The notes beneath the pieces were generated by a model that worked only from the letters and a program-made list of their open reading frames with translations, was not told where the DNA came from and did not search any database. Shown here piece by piece: positions 24,043 to 31,532 of a DNA stretch of 37,567 nucleotides; the first letter of the stretch is position 1, and every line of letters begins with the position of its first letter. A program made the position numbers and the translations under genes. The stretch lies in the NCBI RefSeq assembly GCF_014698065.1, contig NZ_JACJSI010000067.1:1-37567 (forward strand), in the 5' to 3' direction. The stretch comes from Nostoc flagelliforme FACHB-838. GTDB lineage: Bacteria > Cyanobacteriota > Cyanobacteriia > Cyanobacteriales > Nostocaceae.

Positions 24043-25572
24043 ATGATACAGCTAAACATTCTAGAACTTGCCAAGCAGGGCGATATAAATGCGATTAACA
24101 CTCTGGTAAGTCAGTGGTTAAATTTACCCAGAATTACGCCAAAAACTAGTTTTAAACAAAATTGTCTACAGATAATGCTGGAATCATTTGAGGTTCCAGT
24201 ACAACAGTTAGTAGTCCCACTTATTTCTGATGGATTAATTAATTTAGGCATCCAATCTTTTAATAATGTCAAAATATACGGGAGAGTAACAGGTGAAGAT
24301 TTACCAGATTGGCAACAAGAAATTGAGTTAGAAGCACTAGTAAATTTAGCTGTACTAACACCTAAAACTAATATTGAAGTGGAATCTTCAATTGTCATTA
24401 CTAAACCAACAGATAATAAATTAACTGTACAAAAACCATCTTTTTTGGGTTCATTGTTTGGAGCAGTAACAGGAACAGTCGGAGTCGTTGGGGGTGCTGC
24501 TGTTCAAGCTGGACAAGCTGCTACAGGAGCAGCTATAGGCATAAGTGGGACTATTGGGGGTGCCGCTGTTCAAGCAGGGCAAGCTGTTGCAGGGGCGGCT
24601 GTAGGTATTGGTGGTGCAATTGGTGGTGCAACTTTTCAGGCAACACAAATCGCAGGTCAAGCATTAGCAATAGTTGGTAATAATCCTTCTCTACGATCAG
24701 CAATCGAATCTTTAAATAAAGACTGGTTGAATCCCTTGATCCAACAAGTTGATGTAGTCGAGGCTGAGGCTGCTGTTAGAAAGTTACAGCAAAATTATCC
24801 CAATGAACAACCGACTGGAATTGCCCATCATCTGATGTTAGAGAAAGCTGTTTTCGCAGGAATGACAGGATTTACTACTAGTGCTGTACCAGGACAAGCT
24901 GTCATAACATTTGCTGTTGATTGGGCTGCTACAGCTGCATTATCTGTGGAGTTAGTTTATCAAATTGCTGCTGCCTATGGAATGGATTTAAATGATTCCG
25001 AGCGCAGAGGAGAAGCAGTAGCAATTTTTGGTTTAGGGGTGGGTGGAAAAACAGCAATCAAAGCAGGTTTGGGTTTACTACGAAATCTGCCAGTAGCAGG
25101 AGCCGTCATTGGTGCTAGTTCAAATGCAGTAATGATCTACGCATTAGGTTATGCGGCTTGTCAGTTTTATGAAGCAAAGCAGAATCCATTAACTTTAGAG
25201 GCAACATTAGTAGATGCTCAGGTAAAGAGTGAAAAATTTATTGAAGCTGCTATTTCCCAAGAAAAGATTATGGATCAGATTTTAGTTCATATTGTCTTAG
25301 CAGGTAATCCAGATAAATCTTGGGAAGATATTTTACCAGAATTACAAGCTGCCAACCTTAGCCCTGCGTCAATCGATGCGATCGCTTCTCATATCAAATC
25401 TCCACCATCTTTAGAAACCTTGCTTGAGCAAATTAATAGTGATTTTGCTGTACCCTTACTGGCACAATGTCAAAAAATTGCTCATCTAGACGGAGTAATT
25501 ACCCCAGAAGAAGCTAAAGTGTTAGAAATGATTAACAAAAAGTTAAACTGTGATTTGGCTTTAATCAAATAA
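24043..25572 (+). CDS. EcsC-like protein with Gly/Ala repeat segment
   Basis: 509 residues from ATG at 24043; the frame extends 9 codons upstream to a TTG, but MIQLNILELAKQGDINAIN is the family-like start. About 1-110 form a cyanobacterial N-terminal domain seen at the start of various Nostoc proteins, function unknown. About 150-215 carry a roughly 22-residue unit repeated three times (GGAAVQAGQAATGAAIGI, GGAAVQAGQAVAGAAVGI, then a divergent GGATFQATQ unit). About 235-390 resemble EcsC-family membrane-associated proteins: LMLEKAVFAGMTGFTTSAVP, then alternating Gly/Ala hydrophobic segments. The end (about 470-509) resembles a TerB-like helical motif, HLDGVITPEEAKVLEMINKK. Membrane association is likely. 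The precise role is unknown. Confidence 0.7.
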   Translation: MIQLNILELAKQGDINAINTLVSQWLNLPRITPKTSFKQNCLQIMLESFEVPVQQLVVPLISDGLINLGIQSFNNVKIYGRVTGEDLPDWQQEIELEALVNLAVLTPKTNIEVESSIVITKPTDNKLTVQKPSFLGSLFGAVTGTVGVVGGAAVQAGQAATGAAIGISGTIGGAAVQAGQAVAGAAVGIGGAIGGATFQATQIAGQALAIVGNNPSLRSAIESLNKDWLNPLIQQVDVVEAEAAVRKLQQNYPNEQPTGIAHHLMLEKAVFAGMTGFTTSAVPGQAVITFAVDWAATAALSVELVYQIAAAYGMDLNDSERRGEAVAIFGLGVGGKTAIKAGLGLLRNLPVAGAVIGASSNAVMIYALGYAACQFYEAKQNPLTLEATLVDAQVKSEKFIEAAISQEKIMDQILVHIVLAGNPDKSWEDILPELQAANLSPASIDAIASHIKSPPSLETLLEQINSDFAVPLLAQCQKIAHLDGVITPEEAKVLEMINKKLNCDLALIK

Positions 25573-25676
25573 TCTGCACATTGGTGTTAAGATTTTTTCC
25601 CAAAGTGCGATCGCAACCTCTACACAAAGTGCGTAGACGCAAAGCGGCTTGTCGTCAGACATCGCCTCTCTGCTAA

Positions 25677-25898
25677 TCATGAGGCTATCTGGTAAATTGC
25701 AGGACGATATCTCGGTTCAGGAATTAGTTTTCCCTCCTTTTTCGCAGCATCTAACCATGCTGCTTTTGCTTTCAAAACTTCATGAAGTGCTTCTTCTTCA
25801 GTTGAACCAAACGCTGAACAGTATTTCAAATCAGGAATATCAGCAATATAACCCTCATCTTCTTGACTGTAGAAGATATTAATATGATAGTTTTTCAT
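25677..25898 (-). CDS. hicB: HicB-family antitoxin
   Basis: 73 residues. The HicB fold is shown by YHINIFYSQEDEGYIADIPDLKYC, the pseudo-catalytic partial RNase H-like core, and GSTEEEALHEVLKAKAAWLDAA. It ends without an obvious DNA-binding domain, as in short HicB forms. It starts inside the end of hicA (ATGA overlap, 4 nt), so the two are translationally coupled with toxin first, the usual order for hicAB. Confidence 0.88.
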   Translation of the reverse strand: MKNYHINIFYSQEDEGYIADIPDLKYCSAFGSTEEEALHEVLKAKAAWLDAAKKEGKLIPEPRYRPAIYQIAS

Positions 25899-26152
25899 CC
25901 TTCATCCTCCAAAGTAAGCCCATATTTTTCAATCAAAATCAAAAATTGACGGACTTGATACGGAACAGCTTCGCCCTTTCGATTTTGCAGGTTAACAAGC
26001 TCAGGAATATCTGGATTAGTAAATATGTGGTGACTGCCATTAACCCGTGATAGAGAAAATCCAAACGCCTCAACCAAAGTCACCAGTTCATTAAATTGAA
26101 TATTTTTGGAGTTAGAAAAAACTTTCTCTAGCAATTTACGTTTTTTCGACAT
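25895..26152 (-). CDS. hicA: HicA-family mRNA interferase toxin
   Basis: 85 residues, a dsRBD-like HicA fold that cleaves mRNA. The catalytic histidine lies in VNGSHHIFTNP (His41 or His42) within the G-S-H signature, followed by LVNLQNRKGEAVPYQVRQFL. Somewhat longer than the typical 60-80 residues, with a basic N-terminus (MSKKRKLLEK). Operon with hicB downstream. The toxin looks intact. Confidence 0.88.
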   Translation of the reverse strand: MSKKRKLLEKVFSNSKNIQFNELVTLVEAFGFSLSRVNGSHHIFTNPDIPELVNLQNRKGEAVPYQVRQFLILIEKYGLTLEDEG

Positions 26153-26256
26153 TTCTACACTTTATTATCACAAAATCAAAAGTGTGTAGATGCAAAGCAG
26201 CTTGCGATCATACATGGGAATTTTGCTCATAGCTGCGTAATTCATAATTGAGTTTT

Positions 26257-26673
26257 TTAACATACCATCAGATTTTCAAACGGATACTGATTTTTCCAAC
26301 GGTAAGCATTAAAATCTCTGAAATCTATAGACAAAATTCTTCCATGCCCCAGATGTTCTGCCAAAACTACTAACGAAGCATCGGCCAGATCCATTGTTAA
26401 GTTCGCATATTTTTCCATCAGTTCACAAATGCGTTTACCATGATGGGGTTGCAAATCAAAAACCGTAAAGGCCCCTAAAAATAAGTTATTAATGAAACTT
26501 ACTTGCGCGTCGTTCCCCATATTTGTTAGCAGTAGATAGCAAGTCTCTGTAACCAGAGCCCAAGTCGTAATCAGAGGTTCATTGACATTGGCAAGTACTG
26601 TTATTGCTTGAGTGTGGTACGAGTCATTGCGATTTGCCAATACTAACCAAAAGCCAGTATTAACGATAACCAT
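26257..26673 (-). CDS. PIN-domain protein (VapC-like) with altered active site
   Basis: 138 residues. PIN-domain landmarks are present: the first strand VIVNTGFWLVLANRND, Glu43 in LVTETCYLL, Asp95/Asp98 in TMDLADASLVVLAE, and ILSIDFRDF (Asp117) at the last strand. The first metal-binding Asp, normally VDTG, is Asn5 here (AAT codon, one transition from GAT). This would be expected to weaken or abolish RNase activity. The gene overlaps the RHH antitoxin gene upstream by 14 nt, which fits a VapBC-like pair. Confidence 0.85.
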   Translation of the reverse strand: MVIVNTGFWLVLANRNDSYHTQAITVLANVNEPLITTWALVTETCYLLLTNMGNDAQVSFINNLFLGAFTVFDLQPHHGKRICELMEKYANLTMDLADASLVVLAEHLGHGRILSIDFRDFNAYRWKNQYPFENLMVC

Positions 26674-26920
26674 ACTTAGCTTTTAAACCGTCTCTCAAAA
26701 TTGATTTGTAATTTACAGATATATCCGGATGTGCCTCACCGCAACCAATAAAGCCTGTTTGGGTGAGCATTGAGAAAGGATTCTTTTGCTCTTGCTGAAG
26801 CTGCTGGTAATACAATTCAATAGCAGACTTAATCACATCTGTTACTGCCTGATTAGTCTGCTGTTGAATAAAGGCTAGTTTGTCAGCATACTCCTCATCT
26901 AATCGCGCATTAATTCGCAT
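26660..26920 (-). CDS. Ribbon-helix-helix antitoxin
   Basis: 86 residues. The N-terminus MRINARLDEEYADKLAFIQQ followed by TNQAVTDVIKSAIELYYQQL is a CopG/RHH DNA-binding domain; the C-terminal half would wrap the PIN toxin. It is first in an operon with the PIN gene. Direct repeats of GTTTGTCATACAAATGTATGAC-like sequence near 26931-26951 just upstream include the palindrome TCATACAAATGTATGA, a plausible operator for self-regulation. Confidence 0.8.
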   Translation of the reverse strand: MRINARLDEEYADKLAFIQQQTNQAVTDVIKSAIELYYQQLQQEQKNPFSMLTQTGFIGCGEAHPDISVNYKSILRDGLKAKYGYR

Positions 26921-26935
26921 CGCTAGGTTCGTTTG

Positions 26936-26951
26936 TCATACAAATGTATGA
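26936..26951. promoter_or_regulatory. Candidate operator of the RHH-PIN pair
   Basis: The perfect 16-nt palindrome TCATACAAATGTATGA, within GTCATACAAATGTATGAC, lies 16 nt upstream of the RHH antitoxin start codon. This is where such antitoxins bind their own promoters. Assignment is by position and symmetry only. Confidence 0.55.
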
Positions 26952-26968
26952 CAAAGATAACATACCTC

Positions 26969-28219
26969 CTACCTCGTCAACAATTTCCGCCGTAGATTAT
27001 CTAACGCTGCATTCGCGCTGACATGACGAATTAAAGCTCGACCTCTCACTGTACCAAACTGATACTCAAAACTTGTCACTTCATCCTTTGGCCCAGCTAA
27101 ACCAATGTAAACTAAACCCACCGGCTTTGTATCTGTCCCTCCAGTTGGGCCAGCAATACCAGTAATACTCAATCCCCAAGTTGTTGCAAGGCGAGTTTTT
27201 ACCCCGACAGCCATTTGCTCTGCAATGATCGCACTTACCGCCCCAAATTTATCTAAATCTTCCTGGTTAACCCCCAGCAGCCCAACCTTCACGGAATTAT
27301 CATAAGAAATTACTCCACCCCAAAAGTAATTAGAACTTCCAGAAATCTCAGTCAACATTTGCCCTAAACCGCCGCCAGTGCAAGATTCTGCCACCGAAAG
27401 CGTTTCTTTTGATGTCCGCAATAACTCACCAACCACGGAAGCAAGAGTATCATTATCAACGCCGTAAAAATCTAGTCCGGCAATTTCTTTAATTTGTTTC
27501 TCAATAGGCGCAATTAGGGCTTCTGCTGCTGCTTCTGAGGTTGCTTTAGCAGAAACTCGCAATCTTGTTTCTCCTTTACCTGCATAAGGGGCTACTGTGG
27601 GATTTGGTAACTTCAAATAGGAAGAAACTTTTTCGGCCAAAGCCGATTCACTAATTCCCCAAAACTTTAAACTCCGGCTGTAAATAATTTCTTTACCCCA
27701 ACCTTGACTTTTGAGAAATGGCACGGCTGTTTCTTCCCACATCAGGTGCATTTCACTGGGAACACCGGGAAAGGTAAAAATCGTAATTTCAGGACGGGGT
27801 TGCCAAATGATACCGGGCGCTGTTCCAGTGCGGTTGGGGAGAATTTCTGCACCTTGGGGAATCAAAGCTTGCTTGCGGTTACTTGGCGACATAACCCGAC
27901 CACGTTGGGCGAATTTTTGGGTTATGTCTTCGATGATATCAGAACGTTCTACCAACGGGACTTTAAAAAAATCAGCGATCGTTTCGCAGGTAAGGTCATC
28001 TGGTGTTGGGCCGAGTCCACCAGTGAAAATGAGAATTTGCGCTCTGGAAATAGCAATTTCTATAACTTGCTTCAAGCGTTCTGGATTATCCCCAACCACT
28101 GTTTGATAGTAGTGAGGAATTCCGAGTTGCGCTAATTGTTGCGCCAAAAATTGAGCATTGCCGTTGAGGATATCTCCTAGCAGCAGTTCAGTACCAACAC
28201 AAATAATTTCTGCACTCAT
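26969..28219 (-). CDS. cinA: CinA-family protein (competence/damage-inducible, NMN amidase domain)
   Basis: 416 residues from ATG at 28217-28219. The frame is open upstream to 28342, but those 41 codons are the GGGGAGT minisatellite (low-complexity PLPTPHS repeats) and are almost surely untranslated; MSAEIICVGTELLLGDILNG is the family start. The N-terminal MoaB/MogA-like domain has FTGGLGPTPDDLT. The C-terminal PncC-type nicotinamide-nucleotide amidase domain is VAESCTGGGLGQMLTEISGS followed by GVISYDN and GIAGPTGGTDTKPVG. The likely role is pyridine-nucleotide salvage. It lies downstream of glyA on the same strand. Confidence 0.93.
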   Translation of the reverse strand: MSAEIICVGTELLLGDILNGNAQFLAQQLAQLGIPHYYQTVVGDNPERLKQVIEIAISRAQILIFTGGLGPTPDDLTCETIADFFKVPLVERSDIIEDITQKFAQRGRVMSPSNRKQALIPQGAEILPNRTGTAPGIIWQPRPEITIFTFPGVPSEMHLMWEETAVPFLKSQGWGKEIIYSRSLKFWGISESALAEKVSSYLKLPNPTVAPYAGKGETRLRVSAKATSEAAAEALIAPIEKQIKEIAGLDFYGVDNDTLASVVGELLRTSKETLSVAESCTGGGLGQMLTEISGSSNYFWGGVISYDNSVKVGLLGVNQEDLDKFGAVSAIIAEQMAVGVKTRLATTWGLSITGIAGPTGGTDTKPVGLVYIGLAGPKDEVTSFEYQFGTVRGRALIRHVSANAALDNLRRKLLTR

Positions 28220-28225
28220 TGGATT

Positions 28226-28280
28226 GGGGAGTGGGGAGTGGGGAGTGGGGAGTGGGGAGTGGGGAGTGGGGAGTGGGGAT
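28226..28280 (+). repeat. GGGGAGT heptamer tandem repeat
   Basis: Seven perfect GGGGAGT units (28226-28274) plus a partial GGGGAT. Heptanucleotide tandem repeats (STRR type) are a hallmark of heterocyst-forming cyanobacteria. It sits in the glyA-cinA spacer, six bases before the cinA start codon in the transcribed direction, where the transcript would carry ACTCCCC repeats. Confidence 0.92.
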
Positions 28281-28342
28281 AGGGGCAGGGAGCAAGGGAG
28301 AAGATTTTTCCCCTCTGCTTCTTTTCCATCCCCCATGCCCAA

Positions 28343-29626
28343 TTATGCTAGTGCTGGTACAGGAATTTCCAGGTGAGGATATAAGGGGAAGCGATCGCAC
28401 AATGCTGCTACCCTTTGCCGACAATCTTGGGTTACTACATCCGAATCTGGAGAAAGCAGGCGATCGCTAATAATATTTCCAATCTCGGCAAATTCTGCTA
28501 CTCCCAAGCCCCGTGTAGTCATTGCAGGCGAACCTAATCTCAGCCCACTGGTAACAAATGGCGATTGCGGATCAAAGGGAATAGTATTTTTATTAGCAGT
28601 AATATTTACAGTACTGACTAGCTGATCCGCCTGCTTACCAGTTAGATTGACAGAACGTAAATCCACGAGAATTAAATGGTTGTCAGTGCCATTTGACACT
28701 AGTTTTAAACCCCGATTTTTTAGTTGTTCTGCCAAAGCACGAGCATTTTCAATTACTTGGGCAGAATAGGTTTTAAACTCAGGCTTCAGGGCTTCTCCAA
28801 AAGCTACTGCCTTAGCAGCAATGACGTGTTCTAATGGCCCGCCTTGAGTGCCAGGAAAAACAGATTTATCTAGCTTTTTACCTAGTTCTGCATCACCGGT
28901 CAAAATTAAACCACCTCTAGGGCCGCGTAGAGTTTTATGTGTAGTTGTTGTTACTACATGACAATGAGGAATGGGATCGGGATGAAGACCACTAGCAACT
29001 AAACCAGCGATATGAGCAATATCGGCAAGTAAGTAAGCGCCGATTTCATCAGCAATACTACGGAACTTTTCAAAGTCAATTATACGGGGGTAAGCTGAAT
29101 AACCACAAATCAAGAGCTTAGGACGCTCCCTCAGCGCCAGCTCCCGAATTTGATCGTAGTCAAGTTGTTCTGTTTGTTCGCTAACGCCGTAGTGGCTAAC
29201 TTGGAACCACTTACCTGAGACGTTTACAGGTGAACCGTGGGTGAGATGTCCCCCATGAGACAAATCCATTCCCATAATTTTGTCTCCTGGTTCCAACAGC
29301 GACAGGAACACTGCAAAATTGGCTTGTGCGCCAGAATGAGGTTGCACATTCGCATGAGCAGCACCAAATATCTGTTTAGCACGATTGATCGCCAGTTGCT
29401 CGATTTTGTCGATATACTCACAACCGCCATAATAGCGTTTACCAGGTAATCCTTCGGCATATTTATTTGTCAATACCGAACCTTGAGCCGCCAGTACCGC
29501 AGCAGAGGTAAAGTTTTCACTAGCAATTAACTCCAAGTGATCTCGTTGACGCTGTAGTTCGTCGTTGATTAACTCCGCGATCACTGGATCGCTAGAAGAA
29601 AGAAAGTCTGAATTAGTCCTAGTCAC
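28343..29626 (-). CDS. glyA: Serine hydroxymethyltransferase
   Basis: 427 residues. This PLP enzyme interconverts serine and glycine with tetrahydrofolate. ELIASENFTS is at 32-41, NVQPHSGAQAN at 93-103, DIAHIAGL at 202-209, and the PLP-binding lysine is Lys231 in TTTTHKTLRGPRGG. GTQGGPLEHVIAAKA and SGLRLGSPAMTTRG are also intact. Start is GTG (29624-29626), with AAGGA upstream. Normal length. Confidence 0.97.
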   Translation of the reverse strand: MTRTNSDFLSSSDPVIAELINDELQRQRDHLELIASENFTSAAVLAAQGSVLTNKYAEGLPGKRYYGGCEYIDKIEQLAINRAKQIFGAAHANVQPHSGAQANFAVFLSLLEPGDKIMGMDLSHGGHLTHGSPVNVSGKWFQVSHYGVSEQTEQLDYDQIRELALRERPKLLICGYSAYPRIIDFEKFRSIADEIGAYLLADIAHIAGLVASGLHPDPIPHCHVVTTTTHKTLRGPRGGLILTGDAELGKKLDKSVFPGTQGGPLEHVIAAKAVAFGEALKPEFKTYSAQVIENARALAEQLKNRGLKLVSNGTDNHLILVDLRSVNLTGKQADQLVSTVNITANKNTIPFDPQSPFVTSGLRLGSPAMTTRGLGVAEFAEIGNIISDRLLSPDSDVVTQDCRQRVAALCDRFPLYPHLEIPVPALA

Positions 29627-29916
29627 TTCAATTATCCTTATGGAAATTTGTACAACGGCTGATTTTGGTTGGGTGCAGCGCCTGAATAACAGTCAAGAAC
29701 AATGGTTTTTGACTGCTGCACAAAGGCGATTAATCGTCTCCGTATTCTGGAGGTTTATTTGTGCCAACTTATTTATTATTAGACCCAAGCTCGATTAATG
29801 CATTAATTATCATAACGTTGCTTTTTGAAATCCTCACCTTGTTGCGTGTTGTGGGGTCGTTATACAGTATTTTTTATGAACCTGTATTAAATAATGCTTG
29901 CTGCGATCGCTACTCT

Positions 29917-30043
29917 CAATACGGTTCGGTTAAAGGGGAAAGGGAAAAGGGAAAAGGTTTTGAATACATCCTTTACCCTTTTTCCCGCAACCCCATTCCC
30001 CAGACCACAAGGAAAGTGAAAAATGCTTATCCTAACCGTATTG
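29917..30043 (+). mobile_element. MITE-like element, copy 2
   Basis: This 127-bp relative of 4010-4131 has the same left end CAATACGGTTCGG and right end CCTAACCGTATTG, and shares interior blocks such as ACCCCATTCCCCAGACCACA. The flanks TCGCTACTCT (29907-29916) and TCACTACTCT (30044-30053) match at 9 of 10 positions, consistent with a 10-bp target duplication. The purine-rich part has a small expansion (GGGAAAAGGGAAAAGG) compared with copy 1. Confidence 0.8.
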
Positions 30044-30180
30044 TCACTACTCTATGGAACAAAGAGCGAGAGAAAGGCGATCGCTTCAGCGTTACTGTAG
30101 AGAAATTCTAAGTCCATAGTTGGGAATATATACTGAAGTGATAAAACACCATTACCCTACTTAATCATTTGTGAACAAAA

Positions 30181-30212
30181 GATCCCCGACTTCTTTAAGA
30201 AGCCAGGGATCT
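30181..30212. terminator. Intergenic hairpin between a MITE and a minus-strand operon
   Basis: GATCCCCGACTTCTT / AAGAAGCCAGGGATC forms an imperfect stem of about 14 bp with a TA-rich tip. This GATCCCCGACTTCTT-type repeat recurs in Nostoc. It lies about 20 bp after the end of the 30235-30486 gene and may terminate that operon. Confidence 0.55.
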
Positions 30213-30234
30213 GCGGGTTACAATTCTCACATTA

Positions 30235-30486
30235 TTAAATAGGGTTAATATAGCGATTTTGATAGTAAGCCAAAATTTGATTTACTCGTTGACGACTTTC
30301 TAAACCAGAGTTTTCTGCGCACGAGAGGCTTAAGCCACCAATTTGACTTTGATTGTAATCAAACTCTTGGGATGACTGGGGAATTAAATCCACTTCCACC
30401 CCTTCGACTTGACGTAAATGCGCTGCTATTTCTCTGTAGACAGCTAAAGGCAAACCAGCGAATTCAATTTTTTCCTTAGTCTCCAT
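30235..30486 (-). CDS. Small conserved cyanobacterial protein
   Basis: 83 residues. It starts METKEKIEFAGLPLAVYREIAAHLRQVEGVEVDLI and ends QRVNQILAYYQNRY. I recognise it only as a conserved hypothetical protein of filamentous cyanobacteria with no known domain. It begins 2 bp after the lipoprotein gene stops, so the two are co-transcribed. No membrane segment. Confidence 0.7.
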   Translation of the reverse strand: METKEKIEFAGLPLAVYREIAAHLRQVEGVEVDLIPQSSQEFDYNQSQIGGLSLSCAENSGLESRQRVNQILAYYQNRYINPI

Positions 30487-30488
30487 CT

Positions 30489-31367
30489 TTATGAAGCTCC
30501 CACATTAAAAGAATTTTGGGAGGGCATTGTCACTGAAATAGGATTGTCAGTAGCAGATGCAGCTGACGGTGTTGATTTGACAGGGCCTTCCCCTACCATT
30601 TTGGCAACTTCAATACCATATTGTTCCAAAATCACGATGGGGTTGTAGCCTCCATTCATTTCAATACGTTTAATCAGTACGCCATTTGCTAATCGCTGTC
30701 CCGCTTGTACATAGCGACTCGTTGACTCATCCGGTACTTTGATAATTGCCTGTGGTTCCTTACTAATTAGAACTACACCAGTCACAACCACTGCTCTTGC
30801 TAACTCAGGTTGTGTTATCGGTGGCAGTACAGAGACTAAAGTAGGATTGGGGACAACTTGAGGCAAAACCCTAGGCAAGACTGAAGTCAAGGTAGGATTG
30901 ATTTTTTTTGGTACAGATTTCTGTGGATTTAAAGCGATGCTTTTTTTTGGTACAGATTTCTGTGGATTTAAAGCTATGCTGGGTGTTGGAAGTTTTGGTT
31001 TTACTGCTGATGGAGTAGGTAACTTGGGCAACACAGGAACTGGTCTCCCAGATGTTTTAGACATTCCGGGAACCGTCTGCCCGAAAAGTTGTGCAAAAGG
31101 ATCACTCCGATCTTTTGATACCACAAGTTGCCGTGCCCGCTCTGTAGCATTAGTGGATTGAATCAAGTTAACAGATGCAAGATTAACTTGTGAAACCTGT
31201 TTGGCAGGTGTTAATGGATTCTTAAAGGATTGAGTCGCTGCTGGCGACTTTGTTGCTATTTTGGGAATTGGTGCAGGATTGATAGCTTGTTGTGTATCTT
31301 CAGAAGCACATCCAGCGATCGCCAAAGTTAGAATAGCTGCAATTGTAATTTTTGAAGTTCTGCCCAT
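30489..31367 (-). CDS. Lipoprotein with possible PilP-like C-terminal domain
   Basis: 292 residues. Signal peptide with a lipobox, LAIAGC, giving Cys20 as the lipidated residue. A long Pro/Lys/Ser/Thr-rich linker follows (about 25-190), with an in-frame 13-residue tandem duplication, SIALNPQKSVPKK. The C-terminal domain VVVTGVVLISKEPQAIIKVP, then STSRYVQAGQRLANGVLIKRIE and IVILEQYGIEV, resembles the beta-strand core of PilP/HofP pilus-assembly lipoproteins (inference). It lies 165 bp downstream of a group 3 sigma factor of the SigF type, which governs pili in other cyanobacteria. Confidence 0.65.
   Translation of the reverse strand: MGRTSKITIAAILTLAIAGCASEDTQQAINPAPIPKIATKSPAATQSFKNPLTPAKQVSQVNLASVNLIQSTNATERARQLVVSKDRSDPFAQLFGQTVPGMSKTSGRPVPVLPKLPTPSAVKPKLPTPSIALNPQKSVPKKSIALNPQKSVPKKINPTLTSVLPRVLPQVVPNPTLVSVLPPITQPELARAVVVTGVVLISKEPQAIIKVPDESTSRYVQAGQRLANGVLIKRIEMNGGYNPIVILEQYGIEVAKMVGEGPVKSTPSAASATDNPISVTMPSQNSFNVGAS
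30902..30979 (-). repeat. 39-bp in-frame tandem duplication
   Basis: Two adjacent 39-nt units (30902-30940 and 30941-30979) differ at one position. They encode the repeated 13 residues of the lipoprotein linker. Confidence 0.9.
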
Positions 31368-31532
31368 GAGCCTTTCTCAAAAGCCATTGGAAAATTTAAA
31401 AATGGAAATCAACATGCCTTAAATTTATATCAAAGGCAAAGTATGTTACCTTTATAACCTAATTTTTTACATTTCAAGGGTTATTTTTAGCACTGCCTAC
31501 CCAGCATAACTGCGGGTTAACTTGATTTGCAG

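Larger units (their letters stand above)
29627..30234. other. Gap upstream of glyA containing MITE copy 2
   Basis: About 600 bp. The right part is the MITE (29917-30043) and a hairpin (30181-30212). On the left lies a GGAGG-preceded GTG start at 29761 in a frame that runs 52 codons before entering the MITE and stops at 30111. It may be a small gene cut by the insertion or a chance ORF. An inverted repeat, CAGTCA (29691-29696) with TGACTG (29711-29716), is also present. Confidence 0.4.

Noticed and set aside
24451..24660. Minus-strand ORF rich in Cys, Ser and Asn, looking like a small cysteine-rich peptide
   Set aside because: It is the antisense of the Gly/Ala repeat of the EcsC-like gene; the composition follows from GCA/GGT codons, and there is no ribosome site.
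28226..28280. CRISPR-like short repeats
   Set aside because: The units are 7 bp with no spacers; this is a simple tandem repeat.
28188..28424. ORFs on both strands with SGEWGVG or PLPTPHS repeats
   Set aside because: They are translations of the GGGGAGT heptamer tract and its flanks, not proteins.
29237..29449. Plus-strand ORF inside glyA
   Set aside because: Shadow frame of a strongly conserved gene.
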